This document shows, piece after piece, positions 1-4,926 of a stretch of DNA of 5,023 bases. Made by a program: the position numbers and the translations under genes. The first letter of the stretch is position 1. Each line of letters starts with the position of its first letter. Under the pieces are notes generated by a model. It was not told the origin of the DNA. It made no database searches and saw only the letters and a program-made list of their open reading frames with translations. The DNA comes from CALCEB01 sp035531475 (lineage in GTDB: Bacteria > Acidobacteriota > Terriglobia > UBA7540): positions 1 to 5,023 of the forward strand of contig DATKST010000042.1 in the NCBI GenBank assembly GCA_035531475.1. Direction: 5' to 3'.

Positions 1-36
1 TCGGGGAACAGAAAACGCTGTGTTGTGGTATTCTCG

Positions 37-112
37 GACAAGTAAAAGCCTCCCTGTGTGCTCCAAAGACTGAACTGACAACATCTTTATAGCACCGGAG
101 GCTTTTCTTGTC
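37..112. repeat. Long imperfect stem-loop, possible terminator or RNA structure
   Basis: The outer stem pairs GACAAG (37-42) with CTTGTC (107-112). After a one-base bulge (T43) it continues as a perfect 10-bp stem, AAAAGCCTCC (44-53) with GGAGGCTTTT (97-106). The stem resumes inside with GTGCT (58-62)/AGCAC (91-95) and AAAGA (65-69)/TCTTT (84-88), leaving a loop at 70-83. The A4-GC-rich-T4 shape is that of a bidirectional intrinsic terminator, and one left-edge frame ends in TAA at 43-45. The loop region is longer than usual for a terminator and the T-tract is short. The GGAGG in the right arm could also act as a ribosome binding site for a TTG at 108. The pairing is read directly from the sequence; the function is inferred. 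Confidence 0.5.
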
Positions 113-401
113 TCCAAAAACACGAATTATCCAGGCTAAGGGATCGAATACTGAGGCTTCTCAAAATAGGCCTATATCATGGCGTCTTGATCAGGCGGCC
201 CAAAGGCAAGCGCTTTCGAGAGTTGCCGTTATCGCATAACAGGCTCAGCTCTTAGGCTTATCGGTCGCTGTCCGATCAAGGACCATGTCTCGTGTCAAGA
301 TGCACCCAGCATGTTATCTATCTGGTTGCCTTGAGTTTGGTAATAGTGCTTATCGTTCTCTATTTCTTGTGACCATCCCGTGGTCCGACGGAGTCCTGAG
401 T
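113..401. other. Upstream region without a supported gene
   Basis: About 290 bases lie between the stem-loop and the DUF336 gene start. The only sizeable reading frame in phase with the downstream gene (from an ATG at 285) adds 39 residues that look non-coding and lack a ribosome binding site, so I treat it as leader. A 43-codon frame from TTG at 108 to TAA at 237-239 is preceded by GGAGG at 97-101. I do not recognise its product and it may be chance. A 10-bp palindrome ATAGGCCTAT lies at 166-175, and a small hairpin ATCGG/CCGAT at 260-264 and 272-276. No promoter stands out. Confidence 0.4.
390..393 (+). promoter_or_regulatory. Ribosome binding site of the DUF336 gene
   Basis: GGAG lies 8 bases before the ATG at 402. 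It selects this start over the upstream in-phase ATG at 285, and the protein from 402 opens directly with a signal peptide. Confidence 0.6.
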
Positions 402-890
402 ATGTGGCATATTCGTATCACTGTGTCGGTCGCTAGCTTACTTTTTATCAGCTCATCCGCGGCCTTTTCGCAAGGGCTAATTACGCAAAAGGTGCTGTCT
501 CTCAACATGGCACAACGCGCTGCTCAAGGGGCGATCGAAAAATGCCGCGCCGATGGCTATCACGTCAGTGTGACTGTCCTCGATGGCGGCGGTCTGCTCA
601 AAACATTCTTGCGAGATGACGGGAGCAGCCCAGGTTCCATTGATGTCAGCCGGCGTAAGGCGTACGCGGCGCTCATATTCAGGCGGACCTCAGCCGAGGC
701 CGCCAAAGCATGGGCGGCCCACCCGCCGGCGCCTAACATCCCGGGAACTGTTTTGCTTGGAGGCGGAGTGCCGATCAAAGCGGGTAACGAATTCGTCGGC
801 GCGATAGGCATAAGCGGAGGACCCAATGGCAAAGAGGAAGAGGCATGCGCAAATGCCGGTGTCGCTAAAATTGCCGACGAGCTGAAATAG
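402..890 (+). CDS. Secreted GlcG/HbpS-like DUF336 (haem-binding family) protein
   Basis: This is a 162-residue protein of the DUF336 / haem-degrading (GlcG/HbpS-like) family. Some members bind or degrade haem; many have no assigned role. Residues 1-23 look like a Sec signal peptide: Arg5, then a hydrophobic stretch, then a probable cut after Ala-Phe-Ser (21-23). The mature protein would therefore be exported. The family fold is visible in the first helix (about 34-50), the VTVLDGGG strand-turn (57-64), the R-x-DG segment (71-74), the SRRKAYAA helix start (83-90), the LGGGVPI turn (119-125) and the VGAIGISGG strand (132-140). Length is normal for a family member with a signal peptide. Cys48 and Cys149 are the only mature cysteines. 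The start at 402 is preferred over 285 because of the GGAG site and the signal peptide. The TAG stop (888-890) is the last three bases of the ISL3 target duplication, so the gene is intact. Ligand and partner are unknown. Confidence 0.85.
   Translation: MWHIRITVSVASLLFISSSAAFSQGLITQKVLSLNMAQRAAQGAIEKCRADGYHVSVTVLDGGGLLKTFLRDDGSSPGSIDVSRRKAYAALIFRRTSAEAAKAWAAHPPAPNIPGTVLLGGGVPIKAGNEFVGAIGISGGPNGKEEEACANAGVAKIADELK
883..890. repeat. Left 8-bp target duplication of the ISL3 element
   Basis: TGAAATAG here is repeated exactly at 2223-2230, immediately outside the right inverted repeat. Eight bases is the usual duplication length for ISL3-family insertions. The copy contains the last codons and stop of the DUF336 gene. 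Confidence 0.93.
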
Positions 891-910
891 GGCTCTGCGC
901 AGGAATCTGT
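891..910 (+). repeat. Left terminal inverted repeat (ISL3 element)
   Basis: The 20 bases beginning GGCTCTGCGCA match the reverse complement of 2203-2222 at 18 positions. The differences are at repeat positions 12 (G/A) and 17 (C/T). Confidence 0.93.
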
Positions 911-929
911 GAAGGCGCGTGAAATCATG

Positions 930-960
930 CGGTTGGGGTAAACTGGCGGGGTGCCAACCG
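930..960 (+). promoter_or_regulatory. Hairpin enclosing the transposase start codon
   Basis: CGGTTGG (930-936) is a perfect 7-bp inverted match to CCAACCG (954-960). The 17-base loop holds the G-rich stretch before the GTG start and the GTG itself (951-953). A transcript entering from outside the element could fold so that the start is occluded, a type of control known from other insertion sequences. A weak -10-like TAAACT at 939-944 lies within the loop. The pairing is seen directly; the regulatory role is inferred. Confidence 0.35.
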
Positions 961-2189
961 ACAACGATTTCACGAAGATTCTTGATTGGCCTGGGTATCG
1001 AGTCTACCGGCACGAGATCGACGAACGAAGGAAGAGGCTGACGCTTTGGGTACGGCGGAAGCGTGGCCATCGGAAGATCGAGTGCTCGGGCTGTGGGCGG
1101 AAATTCCGGGAGTTCTACGATGTGAGCGAGCGGGCGGTGCGGGACCTTCCCTGGGGTCAGTTTCAGACCACGGTGTATAGCGAAGTCTACCGGGTGAAAT
1201 GTCCGGACTGTGGGGTGAAGCGGGAGAAGGTGGTGCAGTTGCCGAGCAAGGCGCCGTTCTCGAAGCGGTTTGAAGAGGTGGTGGGGGAGGCGTGCGAGAG
1301 CGCCTCGGCGCGGCAAGTGGCGCGGCGGTTCAGGCTGCCGGGGAGCACGGTGCGGGCCATCGACCTGCGGTACCTGGAACGGTGGGCGGCGGGGAGACGG
1401 AAGCCAGCCTTGCGACAGAGGGGGGTGGATGAAATTTACCTGGGAAAGCAGCAGAAGTTTGTGACGGTGGTGAGCAACCTGGAGACGGGGGAGCCGTTAT
1501 GGTTTGGGCGGGAGCGGAAGAAGGAGACGTTGGATGAGTTTTTCCGCAGCCATCTGCGGGCCGGGCAACGGCGGGGGATCGAGGCGGCTTGCGTGGACAT
1601 GTGGGAGCCGTACCGGCGGAGCCTTAAGCAATGGGTGCCAGGCTGCCGGATCGTCTACGACAAGTTCCACATCCTGCAGCATGCCAATGCGGCCATCGAC
1701 GAAGTGCGGCGGGCGGAGTTTTTTCGCCAAGGGGGTCGGAGGCGGGAGTTAGTGAAGGGGAAGCGCTGGCTGCTGCTGAGCCGCTGGGTGAACCTGGACA
1801 CGGAGAAGAAGCGGCAACTGAACCGGCTGTTCGCGCTGAACCGTAGGGTGCTGAAAGCTTACCTGCTCAAAGAGAGCCTGAGCCGGTTGTGGGAGTACCG
1901 CTATGAAGGAGCGATGCTGCGATATCTCCAAAGCTGGATGGATCAACTTCGCTGGCAACGGCTGAAGCCCTTCGAGAAGCTGGCCGGGATGCTGCTGGAC
2001 CATCTGGAAGGCATTCTGAACTACTGCCGGACACGGGTGGCCATGGGCGTGGTGGAAGCCCTCAACGGAAATATCAAGTGCTTGCTACGGCGGGGCCGGG
2101 GCTACAAGAACCTGCACTACCTGCTCTTGAAGGCTCAGCGCATGGCCGTGACCAAGACGGAATTCGTCACCTTAAGGAAAGCAGCCTAA
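951..2189 (+). CDS. ISL3-family DDE transposase
   Basis: This 412-residue transposase cuts and joins the ends of the surrounding element. The N-terminal zinc-binding part has Cys45, Cys48, Cys84 and Cys87 in two CxxC pairs. A helix-turn-helix-like segment follows at about 116-138 (ARQVARRF, then STVRAID). The catalytic core shows the family DDE residues: Asp160 in GVDEIYLGK, Asp216 in CVDMWEPY followed by IVYDKFHILQHAN, and Glu369 in VVEALNGNIK. The C-terminal GRGYKNLHYLLLKAQ block is also typical. Length is normal for ISL3. The start is GTG at 951; no in-phase ATG precedes the zinc region. The Shine-Dalgarno site is unclear, with only G-rich sequence just upstream. The gene ends 33 bases before the right end of the element. 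No frameshift or internal stop is seen, so it is probably functional. Confidence 0.93.
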   Translation: MPTDNDFTKILDWPGYRVYRHEIDERRKRLTLWVRRKRGHRKIECSGCGRKFREFYDVSERAVRDLPWGQFQTTVYSEVYRVKCPDCGVKREKVVQLPSKAPFSKRFEEVVGEACESASARQVARRFRLPGSTVRAIDLRYLERWAAGRRKPALRQRGVDEIYLGKQQKFVTVVSNLETGEPLWFGRERKKETLDEFFRSHLRAGQRRGIEAACVDMWEPYRRSLKQWVPGCRIVYDKFHILQHANAAIDEVRRAEFFRQGGRRRELVKGKRWLLLSRWVNLDTEKKRQLNRLFALNRRVLKAYLLKESLSRLWEYRYEGAMLRYLQSWMDQLRWQRLKPFEKLAGMLLDHLEGILNYCRTRVAMGVVEALNGNIKCLLRRGRGYKNLHYLLLKAQRMAVTKTEFVTLRKAA

Positions 2190-2202
2190 AATGTGGTCGC
2201 CT

Positions 2203-2222
2203 ACAAATTCTTGCGCAGAGCC
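2203..2222 (-). repeat. Right terminal inverted repeat (ISL3 element)
   Basis: The reverse complement begins GGCTCTGCGCA and matches the left end (891-910) at 18 of 20 positions. Confidence 0.93.
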
Positions 2223-2230
2223 TGAAATAG
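2223..2230. repeat. Right 8-bp target duplication of the ISL3 element
   Basis: TGAAATAG is identical to 883-890 and directly abuts the right inverted repeat. Joining 890 to 2231 reconstructs the empty site. Confidence 0.93.
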
Positions 2231-2322
2231 AACAACATTACTCTGTCGTCGACAGGCTGAAGCTGATCTTAGCGAGGCAGACCGTACTTTAGATCCACAT
2301 CGTGTTTATTTGGATAGAAAGC
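2231..2322. other. Short region between the ISL3 element and a coding remnant
   Basis: There is no intact gene. A plus-strand frame open from 2226 to a TGA at 2382-2384 has a charged, helix-like stretch (AEADLSEADRTLDPHRVYLD, 2256-2315). It has no start codon, and an in-frame TGA at 2223-2225 was already present before the insertion. It could be a fragment of an old gene or chance. Confidence 0.3.
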
Positions 2323-2475
2323 TCAAACAGTTCGGTTGTTCATGGCTTTGTTGGCATCGCTGGTGCGGAACTCCTCGCGGCTGACGAACAAGAGTTGGCG
2401 GAGCGTGAGGTCGTAGCTCTGCTCGTTCTAGTTGAGTTGAAGTCGCACGCTCTCGCGCAGCTTTTCGTCATCAGT
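2323..2475 (-). pseudogene. Decayed C-terminal coding remnant, family unknown
   Basis: Read on the minus strand from 2475 down to a TGA at 2323-2325, this frame gives a protein-like tail: DDEKLRESVRLQLN, a TAG (2428-2430), then NEQSYDLTLRQLLFVSREEF and on to ANKAMNNRTV. The amphipathic composition looks more like real coding sequence than chance. The internal stop and missing start mean it is not expressed as a whole protein. Its upstream end is cut by the IS630 element at 2476. I do not recognise the family. Confidence 0.3.
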
Positions 2476-2476
2476 C

Positions 2477-2478
2477 TA
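2477..2478. repeat. TA target duplication, left side of the IS630 element
   Basis: IS630-family elements insert at TA and duplicate it. The TA here and at 3622-3623 both lie in a CTAG context. Confidence 0.8.
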
Positions 2479-2491
2479 GTGTTGTGTCTCA
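2479..2491 (+). repeat. IS630 terminal inverted repeat, transposase 3' side
   Basis: These 13 bases match the reverse complement of 3609-3621 perfectly. Adding the flanking CTA(G) gives a 16-bp perfect match. The last codons of the transposase (Glu-Thr-Gln-His) are encoded inside this repeat. Confidence 0.9.
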
Positions 2492-3608
2492 GAAGTTCGT
2501 TCACAAAATCGCTGAACCTTGCTGAGGATCGCATTGGCCGTCGCGGTCCACACAAACGGTTTCGGGTTCTGGTTGTGGTGTTGTAAGTAGTCATGAATCG
2601 ACTGCTCCAACTCGCGCACGTGAGTGAAGGTGCCACGTCGAATGCGCCGCTGCGTGATCTCGGCAAAGAAGCGTTCCACCTGGTTGAGCCAACTGGCACT
2701 GGTGGGAGTAAAGTGCAGATGGTATCGGGGATGCCGGGCGAACCAGCGCTTTACCTTGGGCGTCTTGTGCGTCCCGTAGTTGTCCATCACGATGTGCACG
2801 GCCGCGGGCGTCAGGAGTTGGCGATCCACCTCTTCCAGGAACTTGAGAAACTCCTGCGAGCGATGGCGACGCTGGCACTTTCCGATCACTTTGCCGGTAG
2901 CAACTTCCAGGGCCGCGAACAGCGAAGTGGTTCCGTGGCGGATGTAATTGTGGCTCTGACGCTCGGGCAGGCCCGGCCGCAGAGGCAGCACCGGGCGCGT
3001 CCGATCCAGGGCCCTGCACTTGGCTCTTCTCGTCGATGCACAGCACCACGGCGTGATCAGGCGGGTTCAGGTACAGCCCTACCAAGTCGCGCACCTTCTC
3101 CACAAAGAAGGGATCGGCAGAAAGCTTGAAGGTCTCAGTGCGATGTGGCTGCAGGCCGAAGGCTCGCCAGATGCGGGAGATCGTCGCGCGCGACAACTTC
3201 GTCGCCCGGGCCATGGAGCGCGTGCTCCAATGGGTGGCCTGGGGCGTCGTCGACTCCAGCGTGCGGGTGATCAGATCCTCCACCTTGGCATCGGTAATCT
3301 CCCGGGGAGCTCCCGGGCGAGGTTCATCCGCCAGACCCTCCAATCGGGCGGTGCGAAATCGCTCGCGCCACTTACCCACCGTGGCCCCGGTAATCCTCAA
3401 TTCGCGGGCCACCGCCTGGTTGGAAAGGCCTTCGGCGCAGCACAGTACGATGCGGGATCGCAAGGCCAAACGCTGGGCCGTTTTCGGTCGGCGGGCCCAC
3501 TGTTCCAATTTCACATGCTCCTCGTTGGTCAAACCCAGCTCTTTCTTGGGGCGCCCTGTAGCCATGCGAAGAGCATAGCAGGACGTCTGCCATTATGCAA
3601 CGTATTTA

Positions 3609-3621
3609 TGAGACACAACAC
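3609..3621 (-). repeat. IS630 terminal inverted repeat, transposase 5' side
   Basis: Perfect 13-bp inverted match to 2479-2491. It lies 43 bases upstream of the transposase ATG. Confidence 0.9.
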
Positions 3622-3623
3622 TA
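3622..3623. repeat. TA target duplication, right side of the IS630 element
   Basis: This TA pairs with the TA at 2477-2478, directly outside the inverted repeat. Confidence 0.8.
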
Positions 3624-3624
3624 G

Positions 3625-4048
3625 CGGAGGACGATCGTATTGATGGTCCGGGCAGCAGCCGTCGCAGTGGTGCACTATAAGGGGTTCAACCGTCCGTAAC
3701 TCCGACGACGATCGGGCTTGTAGAGGTGCTGGTCCGTGAGAGATCGCGCAGCCCCGGTGTGAACGAATAACCCAGCGGATACGATAGCACGAACCCGTAT
3801 TCGGTAAGGCAAGGTTATGTGTGAGTTGGCGTGCTCGCGTATGCGCAGAATCGTGTTTTTCAAGCAGCCCGCTGGGCACGTAGCAGGCTTCGCGCTGTCC
3901 GCAAGAGATGATGCAAGCAAATCAAAGCCACCGGCTCGGGGATTGCGAGCACCGCAGCTTGGTGCGATACTTCGAACGGCTTGCCGGTGTGGAACTGAGG
4001 CGGGGGTCTGAAGGGCATATCTTTACATTGGCATACCTCTGAATTAAT
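3625..4048. other. Intergenic region, no recognisable gene
   Basis: These 424 bases hold no reading frame I can support. Minus-strand frames at 3675-3920 (81 codons) and 3529-3879, and a plus frame at 3817-4011, are open but give compositions I do not recognise and overlap each other. An 8-bp palindrome ACGATCGT lies at 3631-3638, and GACGATCG recurs about 77 bases later. No tRNA-like cloverleaf is evident. The right end probably carries the aldolase promoter. Part of the region may be decayed coding sequence continuous with the remnant on the other side of the IS630 element. Confidence 0.4.
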
Positions 4049-4050
4049 AT
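4022..4050 (+). promoter_or_regulatory. Possible sigma-70-type promoter for the aldolase gene
   Basis: TTTACA (4022-4027, 5 of 6 to consensus) is followed after 17 bases by TAATAT (4045-4050, 4 of 6). Transcription would start around 4057, giving a very short leader before the ATG at 4064 and cutting into the Shine-Dalgarno. That is a point against it. Confidence 0.25.
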
Positions 4051-4053
4051 GCT

Positions 4054-4060
4054 AGAAGAA
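4054..4060 (+). promoter_or_regulatory. Ribosome binding site deciding the aldolase start
   Basis: The purine run AGAAGAA just before the ATG at 4064 is the only Shine-Dalgarno-like site here. The in-phase ATG at 4049 has none, so 4064 is the likelier start. Confidence 0.45.
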
Positions 4061-4063
4061 GCG

Positions 4064-4843
4064 ATGTTTGACACGGCCGATTCCCTGCCACGAAACAGAC
4101 TTAAGGCCGCCCTTCTCGACCGGCGTCAACAGATTGGGTTGTGGAGTGCCCTGTGTAGTAATATCGTCGCGGAGATCATTGCCGGTTCCGGTTTCGACTG
4201 GATTGTGCTCGATATCGAGCACGCACCCAACGAAATACCTGGACTGCTGTCTCAGTTGCAAGCGATGGCCAAAGGGACGGCGGAGCCGGTGGCCCGTTGC
4301 GCCTGGAACGACGCTGTGCTGATCAAACGCATTCTCGACGTGGGTGCTCGATCCCTTCTGGTTCCGTTCGTTCAGAATGCGGAGGATGCTCAGCGTGCAG
4401 TCGCTGCGACTCGGTATCCACCGCGCGGAATCCGTGGCGTCGCAGCTGCCCCACGTGCGAATCTCTACGGGAGAGTAGTTAACTATCATCGCCATTCTCA
4501 CGAAGACCTCTGCGTGTTGGTCCAGGTGGAAACGCGTGCAGCTCTGGGTGAGATAGAGGCGATTGCATCGGTCGAAGGCGTCGACGGGATTTTCGTCGGA
4601 CCCAGCGATCTTGCTGCGGATCTCGGACACTTAGCCAACCCTCGCCATCCGGAGGTTCAGGCCACCATGGCGGAAGCTTGTGCCCGTATTAGTGCTGCTG
4701 GTAAACCCGCAGGGACGCTAACATCGGACCCACGCGAGGCTAATCGCTACCTCGAAGGAGGTTTCACCTTTGTGGCAGTGGGCAGTGATGTAGGAATTCT
4801 GGCACGGGGTGCCGAAAGGCTGGCGGCGCTGTATAAGAAATAG
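4064..4843 (+). CDS. hpaI: HpcH/HpaI-family class II pyruvate aldolase
   Basis: This 259-residue protein belongs to the HpcH/HpaI aldolase family, metal-dependent cytoplasmic (beta/alpha)8-barrel enzymes. HpaI cleaves 4-hydroxy-2-oxoheptane-1,7-dioate to pyruvate and succinate semialdehyde in homoprotocatechuate breakdown. Family landmarks run in order: GLWSAL (25-30), DIEHAPNE (50-57, with Asp50 and His53), PVARCAWND (75-83, with substrate-binding Arg78), LLVPFVQNAEDA (98-109), ATRYPPRGIRG (115-125), LVQVETR (152-158, metal ligand Glu156), GVDGIFVGPSDLAADLG (172-188, metal ligand Asp182) and FVAVGSD (236-242). HAPNE and the CAWND-like motif resemble HpaI more than the related rhamnonate (YfaU) or glucarate (GarL) aldolases, but the true substrate is not settled. 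After GIRGV the loop reads AAAPRANLYGR, one residue shorter than I recall for E. coli HpaI. Length is normal. No other catabolic gene is visible nearby. An IS3 element begins 9 bp after the stop. Confidence 0.88.
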   Translation: MFDTADSLPRNRLKAALLDRRQQIGLWSALCSNIVAEIIAGSGFDWIVLDIEHAPNEIPGLLSQLQAMAKGTAEPVARCAWNDAVLIKRILDVGARSLLVPFVQNAEDAQRAVAATRYPPRGIRGVAAAPRANLYGRVVNYHRHSHEDLCVLVQVETRAALGEIEAIASVEGVDGIFVGPSDLAADLGHLANPRHPEVQATMAEACARISAAGKPAGTLTSDPREANRYLEGGFTFVAVGSDVGILARGAERLAALYKK

Positions 4844-4852
4844 AGGTTCTTC

Positions 4853-4877
4853 TGACCTGCCCCCCGAAAACTGGACC
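4853..4877 (+). repeat. Left terminal inverted repeat of the IS3-family element
   Basis: Begins TGACCTGCCCCCCGAAAA and continues CTGGACC. The 5' TG and the C-run are usual for IS3-family ends. Assigned from family knowledge, because the partner repeat is not in the window. Confidence 0.65.
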
Positions 4878-4913
4878 AGTAGAAATGTGAGTCTTCCGGG
4901 GTATAACAAGCCC

Positions 4914-4919
4914 AGGAGG
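4914..4919 (+). promoter_or_regulatory. Ribosome binding site of IS3 orfA
   Basis: A perfect AGGAGG lies 7 bases before the ATG at 4927 and fixes that start. Confidence 0.75.
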
Positions 4920-4926
4920 ACGAGCG

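Larger units (their letters stand above)
891..2222 (+). mobile_element. Complete ISL3-family insertion sequence (1332 bp)
   Basis: The element is bounded by inverted repeats beginning GGCTCTGCGCA and by an exact 8-bp direct repeat TGAAATAG. It carries one transposase gene filling most of its length. Family assignment rests on the transposase (zinc-binding cysteines, DDE motifs), the GGCTCTG-type ends and the 8-bp duplication. All hallmarks of an active copy are present, and the perfect duplication means no visible decay at the junctions. Insertion was just after the stop codon of the DUF336 gene, so it separates that gene from its native 3' flank but leaves the protein unchanged. Confidence 0.95.
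2476..3565 (-). pseudogene. IS630-family DDE transposase, frameshifted by one base
   Basis: Translated with one correction this is a 362-residue IS630-family (Tc1/mariner-like) transposase, a normal full length. The N-terminal half (ATG at 3563-3565) has a helix-turn-helix at about 46-72 (GLSNQAVARELRITG), a second DNA-binding segment at about 113-140 (WSTRSMARATKLSRATIS), and the first catalytic Asp178 in CIDEKSQ. After Gln184 the frame shifts. The G run at 3012-3014 (minus strand CAG-GGCCC) has one base more than needed for the usual continuation Q-ALDRTRPVLPLRP. The other frame carries Asp261 in MDNYGTHK and Glu297 in NQVERFFAE, with D35E spacing. The unshifted frame runs on out of phase to 2591 and would make a 324-residue protein lacking two catalytic residues. 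The stop TAG (2476-2478) uses the target TA. No clear Shine-Dalgarno is seen; a -10-like CATAAT lies at 3592-3597. Mutation, sequencing error or +1 recoding are all possible. Confidence 0.9.
2479..3621 (-). mobile_element. IS630-family insertion sequence (1143 bp) with a split transposase
   Basis: The element has perfect 13-bp terminal inverted repeats (GTGTTGTGTCTCA at 2479-2491, reverse complement at 3609-3621). With weaker matching beyond, about 23 bases are related. TA lies directly outside both ends, as expected for IS630-family insertion. It encodes one transposase on the minus strand, interrupted by a single-base frameshift. The ends look intact, so the element could be mobilised in trans even if its own transposase is dead. 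Confidence 0.92.

Noticed and set aside
1..84. Minus-strand frame from an ATG at 84 running off the left edge, and the plus frame ending in TAA at 43-45
   Set aside because: Both are too short to judge (28 and 14 codons), lack recognisable motifs, and overlap the stem-loop.
166..175. ATAGGCCTAT palindrome as an operator
   Set aside because: It is a single 10-bp palindrome with no promoter or second copy nearby, so too weak to call a regulatory site.
285..401. N-terminal extension of the DUF336 protein from an ATG at 285
   Set aside because: It has no ribosome binding site and an unnatural composition, and it would bury the signal peptide. The ATG at 402 has GGAG at good spacing.
690..1316. 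208-codon minus-strand reading frame
   Set aside because: It runs antisense to both the DUF336 gene and the ISL3 transposase and crosses the IS left boundary. It is an artefact of GC-rich codon structure.
3020..3643. 207-codon plus-strand reading frame across the IS630 right end
   Set aside because: It is antisense to the well-supported transposase and its product has no family features.
3675..3920. 81-codon minus-strand frame between the IS630 element and the aldolase
   Set aside because: I recognise no motif, it has no ribosome binding site, and it overlaps other open frames of similar quality. It is more likely chance or decay.
4049..4063. Earlier aldolase start at 4049
   Set aside because: No Shine-Dalgarno precedes it, whereas a purine-rich site precedes the ATG at 4064. 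The family does not need the extra five residues.
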